A stretch of DNA of 64,000 nt. It comes from Pseudorhizobium pelagicum. GTDB taxonomy: Bacteria > Pseudomonadota > Alphaproteobacteria > Rhizobiales > Rhizobiaceae. This document shows positions 31,787 through 41,221 of this stretch, piece after piece. The notes beneath the pieces are model-generated. The model made no database searches. It saw nothing but the letters and a program-made list of their open reading frames with translations, and had not been told where the DNA came from. A program made the translations under genes and the position numbers. The stretch spans positions 62,001 to 126,000 of the forward strand of contig JOKI01000012.1 of the NCBI GenBank assembly GCA_000722615.1, written 5' to 3'. The number at the start of each line of letters is the position of its first letter. The stretch's first letter is position 1.

Positions 31787-33753
31787 ATGCCCATCCCGGC
31801 GCGCTGCGCATCGTCTCCAGAGTTCTGGCGGATTCCATTCGTCCGGTACCGCCGCAGCCTTTCCCTCAGTGGATCGGCAAGAACATCGTGCTCGTCGACG
31901 GAGCTCGCAAGGGCGAGTTTTGGACCCCTGAGGACGCTCCCTATCTCACCGAGATAGCCGAGTGCCTTAGCCAGGAGCACTCCTGCAACCTTGTGACGGT
32001 GCGCAAGTCGCAACAGACCGGCGTCTCAATTCTCGCCATGGCGTGGATGCTTTACATCGCCGAGATGTGTCCGGACAACGCGCTCTATGTGGCCCCGGGT
32101 ATCGATCTTCTGCAGGACCTGAACAGCGGCAAGCTGCAGCCGCTGATCGATACGTGGCAGGAGAAGACCGGCAAGCGTATCGTCGATGCCTCAGGCTCGA
32201 CGACCTATACCAAGAAGATCGGCCAGGACACATTCATCTACCTGGGCAACGCCAACACGAAGAAGGACCTGTCAGGCAAGACCGTCCGCTACGGCGTTAA
32301 GGATGAGGTGTCGAAGTGGGAATTCTTCACTGACGGCTCCGATCCAGAGACGCTCTTCTTCGGTCGCTTTACCGCATTCCGGCGTCAGAAAAACTACAAG
32401 ATTCTTGAGCTTTCCACGCCGGAGCTCGACAGCGGTGACCCTCTTGGGGAGGGCCCGGGACATTGCCGCATCGACCGGTCATTTCGTCGTTCGGATCAGC
32501 GGTTCTGGCATATCCAGTGCGCCGAGTGCGGCACGCAACAGGTGCAGGTAAATAACAACCTGATCATTGATCGGGCCCATCCGCACAAGACGACCATGGC
32601 CTGCGTGAAGTGTGGCCACCACATCTCCGAAATGGAGCGCGTGGTTGCGGTACGGCAGGGCCGATACATTCCGACCCTGGCCGGTCCAGATCGCCACCCC
32701 GGCTTTCACGTCGACGCTTTCATGTCGTTGATGATGTCCTACGAAGCGATCGCAGAGGATCGTCTCTCGTCTGAGGGCAAGGGCGAGAGCGGCGCCAAGG
32801 ACTACCACAACCTGGTGCTCGCGCTGCCCTACCAGATGAAGGGCAACGCGCCGGATCATGTTCGGCTTATGGAGCGCCGCGAGGCCTACGAGCCGGAAAC
32901 CATTCCCGCCGGCGGCCTGCTGTTTGTCGGCGGAGCGGACGTCCAGAGCCACGGAATATATCTCGAGCTGGTGGCATTCGGGCAAGACCGTCAAAGCTGG
33001 GATGTGTCTGCCGAATACTTTCCGGGTGCGACGGACAATCCGACCACCGGGGCGTGGAAGCTGCTGGATGAGTTTGCCGCCAGAGAATTCCCGGATGCTT
33101 ACGGGGTTCTCAGAAAACTGGATGCTCTTGCTGTCGACGCCGGTTATCGCACGAACCAGGTGCTTGAGTGGTGTCGCCGCCGACCGAACACATACGCGAT
33201 CAAGGGCGAACCCGGCCGAGGTAGACCGGCTATCAGTCAGCCGCAACGCAAGTCTGTCACCAAGGGTGGAAAGCGGAAGCGCTACGGCTCGACGATGTCC
33301 TGGCCGGTCGGAACGTGGTCTTTGAAGGCTGAGTTCTACGGCAACTTGCACAAGCCAGGGCTGGCAGCCGGGGAACCCTGCGACCCACCTGGCTATTGCC
33401 ACTTCCACAAGGAGCTGGGCGAGGAGTTCTTCCAGCAGATCACGGCGGAATACTTCGAGCAGAAGCTGATCCGCGGGAAGCTCTATGAGGAGTGGAAGCC
33501 ACGAAGGGTCGACAACCACTGGCTCGACTGCCGAATCTACGCCATGGCGATGGCCGAGCATCTCGGGCTTTCGCGAATGACGGCCTCAGATTGGGCTCGC
33601 CTCCGCTCGTTCTATGAACCAGCGGCCACCCCCGATCTTCTATCGTCCCCCCCGGAGCGAGCGCAGGCAGAACTGCCGCCCGCAGACGCGCCGGTGGTTC
33701 CACCGAAAGACAAGCCGCGGCGCACAGTCAAGTGGGCCGCCTACCGCAAGTAA
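31783..33753 (+). CDS. terL: Terminase large subunit, GpA family
   Basis: 656 residues from GTG 31783. The ATPase part has VTVRKSQQTGVSILAMAWML near 70-90 (the family's modified P-loop) and VRYGVKDEVSKW. A zinc-finger-like insertion has CAECGTQ and CVKCGHH, as in GpA proteins. The nuclease end has GGADVQSHGIYLE and AVDAGYRTNQV. It drives DNA into lambda-type procapsids. It is in the standard place after terS. Confidence 0.93.
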   Translation: MNAHPGALRIVSRVLADSIRPVPPQPFPQWIGKNIVLVDGARKGEFWTPEDAPYLTEIAECLSQEHSCNLVTVRKSQQTGVSILAMAWMLYIAEMCPDNALYVAPGIDLLQDLNSGKLQPLIDTWQEKTGKRIVDASGSTTYTKKIGQDTFIYLGNANTKKDLSGKTVRYGVKDEVSKWEFFTDGSDPETLFFGRFTAFRRQKNYKILELSTPELDSGDPLGEGPGHCRIDRSFRRSDQRFWHIQCAECGTQQVQVNNNLIIDRAHPHKTTMACVKCGHHISEMERVVAVRQGRYIPTLAGPDRHPGFHVDAFMSLMMSYEAIAEDRLSSEGKGESGAKDYHNLVLALPYQMKGNAPDHVRLMERREAYEPETIPAGGLLFVGGADVQSHGIYLELVAFGQDRQSWDVSAEYFPGATDNPTTGAWKLLDEFAAREFPDAYGVLRKLDALAVDAGYRTNQVLEWCRRRPNTYAIKGEPGRGRPAISQPQRKSVTKGGKRKRYGSTMSWPVGTWSLKAEFYGNLHKPGLAAGEPCDPPGYCHFHKELGEEFFQQITAEYFEQKLIRGKLYEEWKPRRVDNHWLDCRIYAMAMAEHLGLSRMTASDWARLRSFYEPAATPDLLSSPPERAQAELPPADAPVVPPKDKPRRTVKWAAYRK

Positions 33754-33764
33754 GCGAGATCACT

Positions 33765-35411
33765 TTGGATAAGCCTCGATATCGGGTGCGGGCCGGATCG
33801 TCGTCGGCTGCGAAGTCAGGCGGGACCGCGCCACAGCACAGCATGCGTTACCTCAACCGCGATCGCACCGGAGTGCTCTCCATGCGCCGGGCGGTTAGGC
33901 GCGATGGTGGGGCCGACGTGCGCGAAGCGGCGCTTCGTGCTTCGGCCCTTGCCTTCGACTTCATGCAGAATTCTGGCTGGATCGCCGGCGCCTGCGACCA
34001 GATGATCGTCGACACGATCGGCACAGAGCTGAAGCTCAACGCTCGGCCGGACCTGTCGCGTCTTGGGTATAACGACGAGGAGCGGTCTGCCTGGTGCAAG
34101 ATCGTTGAGGCCGAGTGGCGGCGCTGGGCGTGGAACCCCAAAGAGTGTGACCTTGCTGGCAAGGCAACCATCGCCGAGATGTGCGACGGTCTCATGCGGT
34201 ACTACATCGGTGCGGGCGAAGGCTTCGGGATCATCTCTTTCTTCGGAGAAGCGCAGCGTCGAGCCTACGGCGTGCAGACAGGGACGAAGATCAGCCTGGT
34301 GGCGCCGCACCGCGTGCCGCATGTCACCCGCGAGTTCGAGGGCCTTGATGGCGGTATTTTCCATGATGCCAACGGTCGGCCCACCCACTGCCGGTTTAAG
34401 CGTCGCGAGACCGGTTTCGACGTCGATCACGACCTGCCGTTCCTGCTGCCGAATGGTCTGACACAGGTCATTCACGTTCTCGACCGCGGCGACAATCCGG
34501 ATAGCCCTCGCGGCATCTCGATCATGGCTCCAATCTTGAAGGTGATTGCGCAGAGCGACCAACTCGCCGACGCCACTCTGGCCACGGCCCTATTACAGAC
34601 GATCTTCGCGGCGGTCATAAAGAGCCCCGAACCCAGCGAGGAAGCTTTCCAGGCGATCCAGACGCTGACGGACACCGGGGCTGGCGGCATCAAGGCGGAG
34701 GGAGTCGAGCAACTCGTGCAGGATTTCGTCGATGTCTGGGGCGCTCGCTTCGAGGCTCTGAAGTCAGGCGGGATCAACTTGTCCGATACCGCACGTATCG
34801 GTCACCTTGGTCCGGGCGAAGAGCTGGAATTCAAGACGGCCGCCACCCCGGGCTCGCAGTACCTACCGTTCAACCAGAACCTCCAGCGGGAGATGGCACG
34901 ACGGCTTGGTGTCACCATGGAGAGTTTCTCCATGGATTTCTCGAATGCGACCTATTCCTCGGTTCGGGTTGCGACAGCCACTGTGCATCCAATTGCGCAG
35001 CGGCGGCGCGAGCGGATAGCCGCTCCTTTCTGCCAATCCTCTTATGAGGCATGGCTCGACGAAAAGATCGCAACAGGTGCCATTCCCTTCAAAGGTGGCT
35101 ACCGCGCATTTGCTGCCAATCGCGACAAGGCCTGCTGGACCGAGTGGCAAGGTCCCGCGAAGCCGTCGGCGGATGACTACAAAAGCGCCAACGCTGCCAA
35201 GCTCCGCCTGGAGACGGGTGTGTCTTCACTGTCCGATGAGTGCGCCGAGTATGGGCGGGACTGGGAGGAGGTCGCAGCTCAACGTGAGCGCGAGGTTAAG
35301 GTTTTGACAGACAAGGGCCTGCCGAACCCTTTCGAGAGGATCCGTGGTGGCGGTGGAGAGAGCCTGCCAGACGATGAGTCGGCGGCGAAGAGAAATCAGG
35401 TGGCAGCATGA
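33765..35411 (+). CDS. Phage portal protein, lambda gpB family
   Basis: 548 residues if it starts at TTG 33765; GTG 33732 gives 559 and overlaps terL. Family marks: REAALRASALAFDFMQNSGWIAGAC near 60, DTIGTELKLNAR, AEWRRWAWNPKECDLAGK, VIHVLDRGDNPDSPRGIS near 240, QYLPFNQNLQREMARRLGVTMESFSMDFSNATYSS. It forms the dodecameric DNA channel at the capsid vertex. Confidence 0.92.
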   Translation: MDKPRYRVRAGSSSAAKSGGTAPQHSMRYLNRDRTGVLSMRRAVRRDGGADVREAALRASALAFDFMQNSGWIAGACDQMIVDTIGTELKLNARPDLSRLGYNDEERSAWCKIVEAEWRRWAWNPKECDLAGKATIAEMCDGLMRYYIGAGEGFGIISFFGEAQRRAYGVQTGTKISLVAPHRVPHVTREFEGLDGGIFHDANGRPTHCRFKRRETGFDVDHDLPFLLPNGLTQVIHVLDRGDNPDSPRGISIMAPILKVIAQSDQLADATLATALLQTIFAAVIKSPEPSEEAFQAIQTLTDTGAGGIKAEGVEQLVQDFVDVWGARFEALKSGGINLSDTARIGHLGPGEELEFKTAATPGSQYLPFNQNLQREMARRLGVTMESFSMDFSNATYSSVRVATATVHPIAQRRRERIAAPFCQSSYEAWLDEKIATGAIPFKGGYRAFAANRDKACWTEWQGPAKPSADDYKSANAAKLRLETGVSSLSDECAEYGRDWEEVAAQREREVKVLTDKGLPNPFERIRGGGGESLPDDESAAKRNQVAA

Positions 35412-35713
35412 GCGTGGCAGATGACGGCCCACTGATCATCAATGTCGGCGGACAACAGGTCGACGTCAACGACCCTTGCGCGCTCTACCGTGCGCTGAAG
35501 GCCTACCGGATCAAGCTCGCTGCGGGGGAGCGGGTAGAAGAGGTGGAAATCCGTTCGCCGGTCACCACCCGTCGCACGCGATTTTCGTCCGGATCGAAGC
35601 CGGAGGATCTCGACCGGATGTTGTCGGACGCGAAGGCGGCTTGTGAGCTTACCCTGGGCGAGCGCCCGAAGCGGACACGATACGCGATTGGCGGACGGTT
35701 CCGCCCTTACTGA
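35408..35713 (+). CDS. gpW-like head-tail joining protein
   Basis: 101 residues, start overlapping the portal stop. Residues 18-80 have the gpW layout: a helix ALYRALKAYRIKLAAGERV, a beta-hairpin EEVEIRSPVTTRRTRFS, then a helix KPEDLDRMLSDAKAACELT. In lambda the gene lies just before the portal; here it follows it. It would stabilise packaged DNA and provide the tail attachment site. Confidence 0.75.
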   Translation: MSVADDGPLIINVGGQQVDVNDPCALYRALKAYRIKLAAGERVEEVEIRSPVTTRRTRFSSGSKPEDLDRMLSDAKAACELTLGERPKRTRYAIGGRFRPY

Positions 35714-35723
35714 GGACCATGTC

Positions 35724-36773
35724 ATGACTGCGATACTTGAAGACGGAAAGCTGCGGCTTTCCGGCTACGTCGGCGACTATTACTTCGAGGACGGGTTCAC
35801 TTCGTCTGATGTCGTTCTGGCGCTGGCGCAGATCGACGACGACGAGGATCTCGCCGTCCACATCAACTCCGGAGGCGGTGTTGCTTCGGAGGGAGCAGCC
35901 ATCCATGCGCTTCTGTCGGCGCGCTCCGGCACCACCAACATCGTGGTGGAGGGGATCGCAGCATCTGCTGCATCGCTGATAGCGATGGCTGGCGAGACGG
36001 TCACCATGTCGGCCGGCTCCGTGATGATGATCCACGATCCGAGCGGCCTCACTTTCGGAACATCCGAAGATCACAGCAAGACGATCGAGGGTCTTGAAGC
36101 TCTCGCGACAGCCTATGCGCGCGTCTATGCCGCCAAGAGTGGCAAGACTCCCGAGCAGTGCCGGGAGGTGATGAAGGCGGAGCGTTGGCTCTCCCCGCAA
36201 CAGGCGGTCGATGAAGGTTTCGCTGATGAAACCACGGAAGTGACAGCCGATGCCGTCGCTGCCTTCGATTACCGGATCTACGCCCATGCACCGAAGCGGC
36301 TCACGGCGCTGGCGAGCAAAAAGAATTGGCGTCTCGATGGCGCTGATAAGCATGCGGCACCCGCCGCTCACCGTCCCACAAAGGAGCACACCATGTCGGA
36401 CAAGACCAACGGCGGGGACAAGTCCGCCGACATCGAGAAGGAAAAGGCTGCGGCTGGAAAAGCAGCCGTCGCAGCATACCAGGCTCGTCGAAAGGCGGTG
36501 ATGTCGATGGAGGAAGCCAAGGGCTGTGAAGCTCAGGCTGAAGCATTGATCGACACCGATCTCTCCGAAGAGGCAATCAAGACTGTTCTGGCAGCGGCAC
36601 CCAAGGCGCCTGCCGCCGGAAACGACGATGATCAGCAGCCTGACCCGAAGGCCTACGAGGCCTCCCGCGCCGCCGGTGCCGGCGTCGGCGGAAAGGGTAC
36701 TCTGAAACCGACCGCAAAGGCGCCTGACCTGGTCGCGAACATGCGCAAACTTCTCGGCAAGGAGGCCGTCTGA
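35724..36773 (+). CDS. Head maturation protease (ClpP/S49-type) with C-terminal scaffold domain
   Basis: 349 residues from ATG 35724 with GAGGA upstream. The ClpP-like domain (1-200) has HINSGGGVASEGAAIH, the serine S81 in GIAASAASLIAMAG, and H104 in MMIHDPSG. After about residue 215 the sequence is charged, Lys/Ala/Glu-rich and coiled-coil-like, as in lambda gpC, where the tail equals the scaffold Nu3. A strong internal ribosome site exists for the tail (see 36393). Confidence 0.88.
   Translation: MTAILEDGKLRLSGYVGDYYFEDGFTSSDVVLALAQIDDDEDLAVHINSGGGVASEGAAIHALLSARSGTTNIVVEGIAASAASLIAMAGETVTMSAGSVMMIHDPSGLTFGTSEDHSKTIEGLEALATAYARVYAAKSGKTPEQCREVMKAERWLSPQQAVDEGFADETTEVTADAVAAFDYRIYAHAPKRLTALASKKNWRLDGADKHAAPAAHRPTKEHTMSDKTNGGDKSADIEKEKAAAGKAAVAAYQARRKAVMSMEEAKGCEAQAEALIDTDLSEEAIKTVLAAAPKAPAAGNDDDQQPDPKAYEASRAAGAGVGGKGTLKPTAKAPDLVANMRKLLGKEAV
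36393..36773 (+). CDS. Nested scaffold protein (Nu3-like internal start)
   Basis: In frame within the protease gene, AAGGAG lies at 36381-36386, seven bases before ATG 36393, residue 224 of the protease. Translation here would give a 126-residue, highly charged protein (KEKAAAGKAAVAAYQARRK, DLSEEAIKTVLAAAPK) with the same C-terminus as the protease. This reproduces the lambda C/Nu3 arrangement. It is inferred from the ribosome site and position. Confidence 0.72.
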   Translation: MSDKTNGGDKSADIEKEKAAAGKAAVAAYQARRKAVMSMEEAKGCEAQAEALIDTDLSEEAIKTVLAAAPKAPAAGNDDDQQPDPKAYEASRAAGAGVGGKGTLKPTAKAPDLVANMRKLLGKEAV

Positions 36774-37162
36774 TGCCTGATATTCTCGAAGGTCGTTACG
36801 CCAGCGATTGGCTGAAGGCAGAAAGCCACAACTCGGGGTACTCCCGCGAGGAGGTGATCGTCATTTCCGGTGCGGGTGTCGTGCAGAGCGGTACGGTGCT
36901 CGGCAAGATTACCGCATCCGGCAAATACAAGCCGGTCACTGTGGCGGCCGTTGACGGAAGTCAGAACGCCGCAGCCATCCTCCTGGATCCTGTCGACGCT
37001 ACATCTGCTGATGCAGCTGCTGTCGTGATTGCACGCGAAGCGATCGTCGTTCAGCAGGGACTGCTGTACGGCGCCGACGTGGATACTGCAGCCGAAAGGC
37101 TTGCAGTTCACAACGCACTGCGCGCCCTCAACCCTCCCATCCTCGTGCGCGAAGGAGCGTAA
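36773..37162 (+). CDS. Head decoration protein (gpD-like)
   Basis: 129 residues, ATG overlapping the protease stop. Features: SREEVIVISGAGVVQSGTVLGKIT (the HDPD domain's beta entrance), KYKPV, AAAILLDPVDA, and VVIAREAIVVQQGLLYGAD. It fits the head decoration family that cements lambda-type capsids. Next gene is the major capsid protein. Confidence 0.87.
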   Translation: MPDILEGRYASDWLKAESHNSGYSREEVIVISGAGVVQSGTVLGKITASGKYKPVTVAAVDGSQNAAAILLDPVDATSADAAAVVIAREAIVVQQGLLYGADVDTAAERLAVHNALRALNPPILVREGA

Positions 37163-37165
37163 TCG

Positions 37166-38203
37166 ATGCTCACCATCCTCGATATTTTCGGCAACGCCGC
37201 GTTCAGCTCGACTTCCCTGACGCAGGCAATCAACATCGTGCCAAACGATTACGGCCGGATCCGCGAGCTCGGGCTGTTTGAGCCTGAGCCGATCGCAACA
37301 ACAACGGTTGCCGTTCACTACGAGAACGGCACCCTCAATCTCCTGCCGACGCGTGAGCGTGGAGCTCCTTCTTCGCTTGGTATGCCTGAAAAGCGTGGCG
37401 CGAAGCCGTTTAGCTGCTTCCATATCCCGCATGACGACTTCGTCCGGGCAGACGACGTGCAGAACATCCTGGCTCGATTCGGTGAGGATGGTGCCCTCGA
37501 CAACGTTGCATCGCTTGTCAATCGCAAACAGATCACCATGCGCCGCAAGCACTCCATCACGCTGGAGCACATGCGGATGGGCGCGCTGCGCGGCGAGATC
37601 CTGGACAGCGACGGCTCGTCGCTGCTCAACCTTTTCACCTCCTTCGACGTGACGCAGAAGTCGATCGACTTCGTGCTTGGAACGGCTGGCACGAATGTTG
37701 GCGGCAAGATCGACGAGCTGCTTTCCTACCTTGAGGACAACCTCAAGGGCGAAGTCATGACAGGCGTTCACGTTCTCGCCTCGCCCGAATGGTTCGCCAA
37801 GCTTGTCGACCATGAAAAGGTCAAGGAGGCCTGGAAGTACTACGATGGCCTCTACAACGTCATGCGGGACGATGTCCGAAAGAAGTTCGTGCATCGCGGC
37901 GTGACGTTCGAGGAGTACCGGGGCTCTGCCCAGTATCTCCAGGAGGACGGCACTTACGGGACGCGGCGGTTCATCCCCGCCAATGAGGCAATCGCGTTCC
38001 CGCTCGGCACGACCGATACGTTCCGGACCTACTTTGGCCCGGCGGATTTCATCGATACCGTCAACACTATGGGAGAAGAGATCTACGTCCGCACGGCCGT
38101 CGATCCCGAATTCCAGCGGTGGGTGAAGATCCACAGCCAGTCGAATCCGCTGCCGATGGTCAAGCGCCCGGCGCTCTTGGTCAAGCTCACCACCAGCAAC
38201 TGA
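37166..38203 (+). CDS. Major capsid protein, gpE family
   Basis: 345 residues, lambda gpE length. Family marks: LTQAINIVPNDYGRIRELGLF near 15, ERGAPSSLGMPEKRG, FSCFHIPHDDFVRADDVQNI, then HSITLEHMRMGALRGEILDSDG near 135 and PANEAIAFPLGT near 270. It forms the HK97-fold shell. The place after gpD and before FI/FII is exactly the lambda order. Confidence 0.93.
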   Translation: MLTILDIFGNAAFSSTSLTQAINIVPNDYGRIRELGLFEPEPIATTTVAVHYENGTLNLLPTRERGAPSSLGMPEKRGAKPFSCFHIPHDDFVRADDVQNILARFGEDGALDNVASLVNRKQITMRRKHSITLEHMRMGALRGEILDSDGSSLLNLFTSFDVTQKSIDFVLGTAGTNVGGKIDELLSYLEDNLKGEVMTGVHVLASPEWFAKLVDHEKVKEAWKYYDGLYNVMRDDVRKKFVHRGVTFEEYRGSAQYLQEDGTYGTRRFIPANEAIAFPLGTTDTFRTYFGPADFIDTVNTMGEEIYVRTAVDPEFQRWVKIHSQSNPLPMVKRPALLVKLTTSN

Positions 38204-38213
38204 GGACGATGAA

Positions 38214-38378
38214 ATGCACGTTCGCAACAAGAAGACGGCCGAAGTCGAGACAATGCGTCACGGCCCGGCGACAGAGGCTGTCACCGCCGGTACCCATGAA
38301 TTCGTTAATCTCAACGAAAAGGATGAGCCTGTCGAAGAGGCGGCCAAGGCCGGCAAGAAAGAAACCAAGGCATCCTGA
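38214..38378 (+). CDS. 54-residue acidic phage protein (FI-position)
   Basis: ATG 38214-38216, TGA 38376-38378; the next ATG overlaps the stop. The peptide MHVRNKKTAEVETMRHG then VTAGTHEFVNLNEKDEPVEEA and a Lys-rich end. It occupies the slot of lambda gpFI, which is a similarly short, charged DNA-packaging factor, but shows no clear identity. Coupled by overlap, so a real gene is likely. Confidence 0.65.
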   Translation: MHVRNKKTAEVETMRHGPATEAVTAGTHEFVNLNEKDEPVEEAAKAGKKETKAS

Positions 38379-38761
38379 TGTCCTGGTCCGATCATCTCGC
38401 GGCGGCAGACATTGCCGTCGCGAGCTACTTCGACGAAACACCTTGCCGACTTCAGCCGCGGACCAAGGGTCTGTCGGTCAACTACGCTGATGTGGATGAT
38501 CCTGACAGGACGGCATTCGATTTCCTCGGGACAATAGATCTTGAGCCGCCTGCCGACAGGCTGACGCGTCACATGTCGGCTGATCCCGGTGTTCGCAACG
38601 GCACTGTCTCCTACGATGCCGTTCTCACGGCATTGACGACCCTTTGGCCATACGAACCAAAGCGGGGCGATCATTTGATCTCTGGCGGCGTGACCTGGAA
38701 GATCGCCGCAAGTGAAAAAGACGGGTCAGACAGACCCGCCTGGTACCTCAACAAGGCCTGA
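38378..38761 (+). CDS. Head-tail joining protein (FII-like)
   Basis: 127 residues. Pattern of Phage_attach/FII-like proteins: FDETPCRLQPRTKG, beta-rich middle, then YEPKRGDHLISGGVTWKI with WYLNKA at the end. In lambda gpFII completes the head for tail joining. The slot between the FI-like and tail genes fits. Confidence 0.7.
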   Translation: MSWSDHLAAADIAVASYFDETPCRLQPRTKGLSVNYADVDDPDRTAFDFLGTIDLEPPADRLTRHMSADPGVRNGTVSYDAVLTALTTLWPYEPKRGDHLISGGVTWKIAASEKDGSDRPAWYLNKA

Positions 38762-38765
38762 CATC

Positions 38766-39488
38766 ATGCTTTCCGCTGAAGCCGTACGCCTAGCAGCGAT
38801 TGAGATCCTGTGCCCGTTTTCTGCGGTCATGGCGGGAGACGGCTTCCCCACGTTGGCGGGTCCGCGAATCTACGACAGCCGTGCGGCGTCTCTTGAAGAG
38901 ATCGATCGGACGGAGAGCTACACGCCGGTGGTGGCACTATATACCCACCAGTCCGGCGTCTCATTGATGGGATCGGCTACAGACGCAACAGACACGCAGG
39001 CCAACTGTGTCCTGGACGTTGTTGCGGAGCTCGCCGTGGCGGCAAGAGACGATGCTGGTGAGTTCGCCGATGCCATGGATGCCATGGCCGATACCGATCC
39101 CAGCGCCCGCCTGGTACTTGCCGCCCTCTGCTCACAGGTTCGCATGCTGCTCACCAGGTCAGTTCAAGGTGGGCCGTGGCGGCGCCTGGTCAAGCACGTC
39201 ATCGACATCGACGAGCAGACCTTTGCCATGCCGGAATTCGGATTGCGGCACCATCGCGTGACTATGCGGTTTCGTCTGGAGATCGCCGACGACCAGTTCG
39301 ACATGGAGAACGGTGGTTTGCCAGAGCCTATCAAGTCCGTTTACGAGGCTCTGCCGGCGGGAAGTTATGCCGCAACCAAGCTCGCTGAACTAGCGGCTGC
39401 CTTTGCCGGCAACCTGAGACAGCCGCTCGCTGCTGTCGCCATTACCACCGGGCCGGTGCAAAGCGGCCCCGCAAACCTGTCCGTTTGA
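38766..39488 (+). CDS. Phage head-tail region protein (tail terminator candidate)
   Basis: 240 residues from ATG 38766. Features: SAEAVRLAAIEILCPFSAV, RTESYTPVVALYTHQSGVS, CVLDVVAELAVAARD. No family recognised, but the location between FII-like and the sheath, in Mu-like phages the slot of gp37/tail terminator, suggests it caps the tail. The middle is Asp/Ala-rich, otherwise soluble. Confidence 0.6.
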   Translation: MLSAEAVRLAAIEILCPFSAVMAGDGFPTLAGPRIYDSRAASLEEIDRTESYTPVVALYTHQSGVSLMGSATDATDTQANCVLDVVAELAVAARDDAGEFADAMDAMADTDPSARLVLAALCSQVRMLLTRSVQGGPWRRLVKHVIDIDEQTFAMPEFGLRHHRVTMRFRLEIADDQFDMENGGLPEPIKSVYEALPAGSYAATKLAELAAAFAGNLRQPLAAVAITTGPVQSGPANLSV

Positions 39489-39510
39489 CCAACATCCTCG
39501 GAGATCCACG

Positions 39511-39708
39511 ATGCAAAAGCTCTACAGGCCCAAGCAGGGCCTTCGCATTCCGCTGCCCGGCGGGGCTGGGGAATGGCCAAAGGATGGTCGGCCTCTGAAC
39601 CCTGCCAGTTCCTACGAGCGCCGCCTCGAGCAGGATGGCGATCTCGTCCTCATTGAAAACCAAGCCGAGCCGGAATCGACCGGCGGCAAGTCCGGAGGCC
39701 AGAAGTAA
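39511..39708 (+). CDS. DUF2635 protein (Mu gp38-like)
   Basis: 65 residues. QKLYRPKQGLRIPLPGGAGEW and SSYERRLEQDGDL are the typical DUF2635 layout; such small proteins precede the sheath gene in Mu-type tails, as here. Soluble; no catalytic motif. The stop is one base before the sheath start. Confidence 0.8.
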   Translation: MQKLYRPKQGLRIPLPGGAGEWPKDGRPLNPASSYERRLEQDGDLVLIENQAEPESTGGKSGGQK

Positions 39709-41190
39709 ATGGTCAGCAACATCCCAGCCAATGTCACTGCGCCACTTCTCGCCTTCGATGTCACCTCGGGCGGCGCTTTCGAAAACGAGAACCGGCTGAT
39801 CCTGCTCGGGCATGGCCTGGCGGCCGGCGCCCTGGGCAATGGCCAGATCGCCATCTGCAACAGCATCCTCGATGCGCGCGTCCTGGCTGGTGCCGGATCC
39901 ATGCTGGAAGGCATGTTTCACATCTCGCGCCTCAATGCGCCGGCTCAGGAAATCTGGATCGGTCGTGTTGAGGATACCGGAACAGCAGAGATCCGGACCG
40001 TTACCGTCGGTGCTGTCCCCGCCTCAGGCGGTCTAGGCGTCGTTGAAATTGCCGGAGAGCCGGTCGTCGTCGAAATCGCTTCCGGTGCGACGGCCAATCA
40101 GGTCGCAACAGCACTCGCCGCGGCAATCAACGCCTACTACAACCCTATCAGCAAGATCTCGCTGCCCTTCACCGCGACCGTCGCCACCAACGTGGTGACC
40201 ATCACGGCTCGTCATAAGGGCGTTTATGCCACCGGGATCGACATCCACGTGCCGGTTCTGGAAAGCGCAAATGCCTTTGCGGGTCTCTTCACCTTTGCCA
40301 CGACGACGCCAGGTGCCGGTAATCCGTCGGTTGCTGCAGTTCTTGCGGCCATGAACGACGATCCATTCGAGATGATCGTTTCCGCCTTCGGCGATGCGAC
40401 CAATCTCGGGCTGTTCAAGGATTTCCTTTCGATTGTCTCCGGGCGCTGGAGCTATGCCAAGCAGCTCTACGGCCACGTCTACTATCCGAAGACGGACACG
40501 AGCGGGAACCTCACGACCGCCGCGCTGGCGCAGGACGACTGGCATCTCTCGATGATCCCGAGGTTTGCCTCCGGTGGTTTTGCCGAGCCTGACTACCTGT
40601 GGGTGGCCGGTATCGTCGCCCGCACCGCGCCCTGGGCAGGCGGTGGCGCCAATGGCGATGTTTCCCGCAATCAGACCGGCCTTGTAGTCGAAGGCCTCTC
40701 TCCGCCACGCGACCGTGCCTACTGGATGGACTATCCGACCCGTGACGCCTTCCTGAAGAACGGCATCTCCACGTGGCAGGTCAACCGCAACGGTGACGTG
40801 ACAATCGACAAGATCGTGACGCATCACCAAACGACGGCCGGAGCGCCGGACACGACCTTCCGGGATATCCAAAAGGTCAACCAGATCACCTATGCGCTGA
40901 AGCGTTTCCGGGCGGATCTGGCGTTCCAGCATTCCAACAAGGCTATCGCGGATGACAATCCGGACAATCTGTCGGCGCTGACGACGGCCGCCGACATCAA
41001 GGCGACGCTGTTCCACAGCTACCGGGCGATGTCGGGCGTCCTCGAAAACTCGGAAACGGCGCTGTTGCAGATGACTGTGACCCGCGATCCCGACAACGCC
41101 AACCGCGTCAACATCGGGCTGCCGCTCGATTTTGTGAACCCGCTGGACATCTTCGCCGGCATTGCCCGCGCGTACAGCCAGTTCCGCTAA
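39709..41190 (+). CDS. Contractile tail sheath protein (Mu gpL-like)
   Basis: 493 residues. Features: ENENRLILLGHGL and the C-terminal domain of sheath proteins, DLAFQHSNKAIADDN, SYRAMSGVLEN and the ending LPLDFVNPLDIFAGIARAYSQFR-like segment. It forms the contractile sheath, so the virion is a myovirus. Ribosome site GGAGG upstream. Next gene is the tube. Confidence 0.92.
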   Translation: MVSNIPANVTAPLLAFDVTSGGAFENENRLILLGHGLAAGALGNGQIAICNSILDARVLAGAGSMLEGMFHISRLNAPAQEIWIGRVEDTGTAEIRTVTVGAVPASGGLGVVEIAGEPVVVEIASGATANQVATALAAAINAYYNPISKISLPFTATVATNVVTITARHKGVYATGIDIHVPVLESANAFAGLFTFATTTPGAGNPSVAAVLAAMNDDPFEMIVSAFGDATNLGLFKDFLSIVSGRWSYAKQLYGHVYYPKTDTSGNLTTAALAQDDWHLSMIPRFASGGFAEPDYLWVAGIVARTAPWAGGGANGDVSRNQTGLVVEGLSPPRDRAYWMDYPTRDAFLKNGISTWQVNRNGDVTIDKIVTHHQTTAGAPDTTFRDIQKVNQITYALKRFRADLAFQHSNKAIADDNPDNLSALTTAADIKATLFHSYRAMSGVLENSETALLQMTVTRDPDNANRVNIGLPLDFVNPLDIFAGIARAYSQFR

Positions 41191-41221
41191 CGCCGACCAG
41201 ATCGAACAGGAGCTTACGAGC

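Noticed and set aside
36653-38230. Long minus-strand frame antisense to gpD and major capsid protein
   Set aside because: Shadow of the capsid genes; no start signals or domain.
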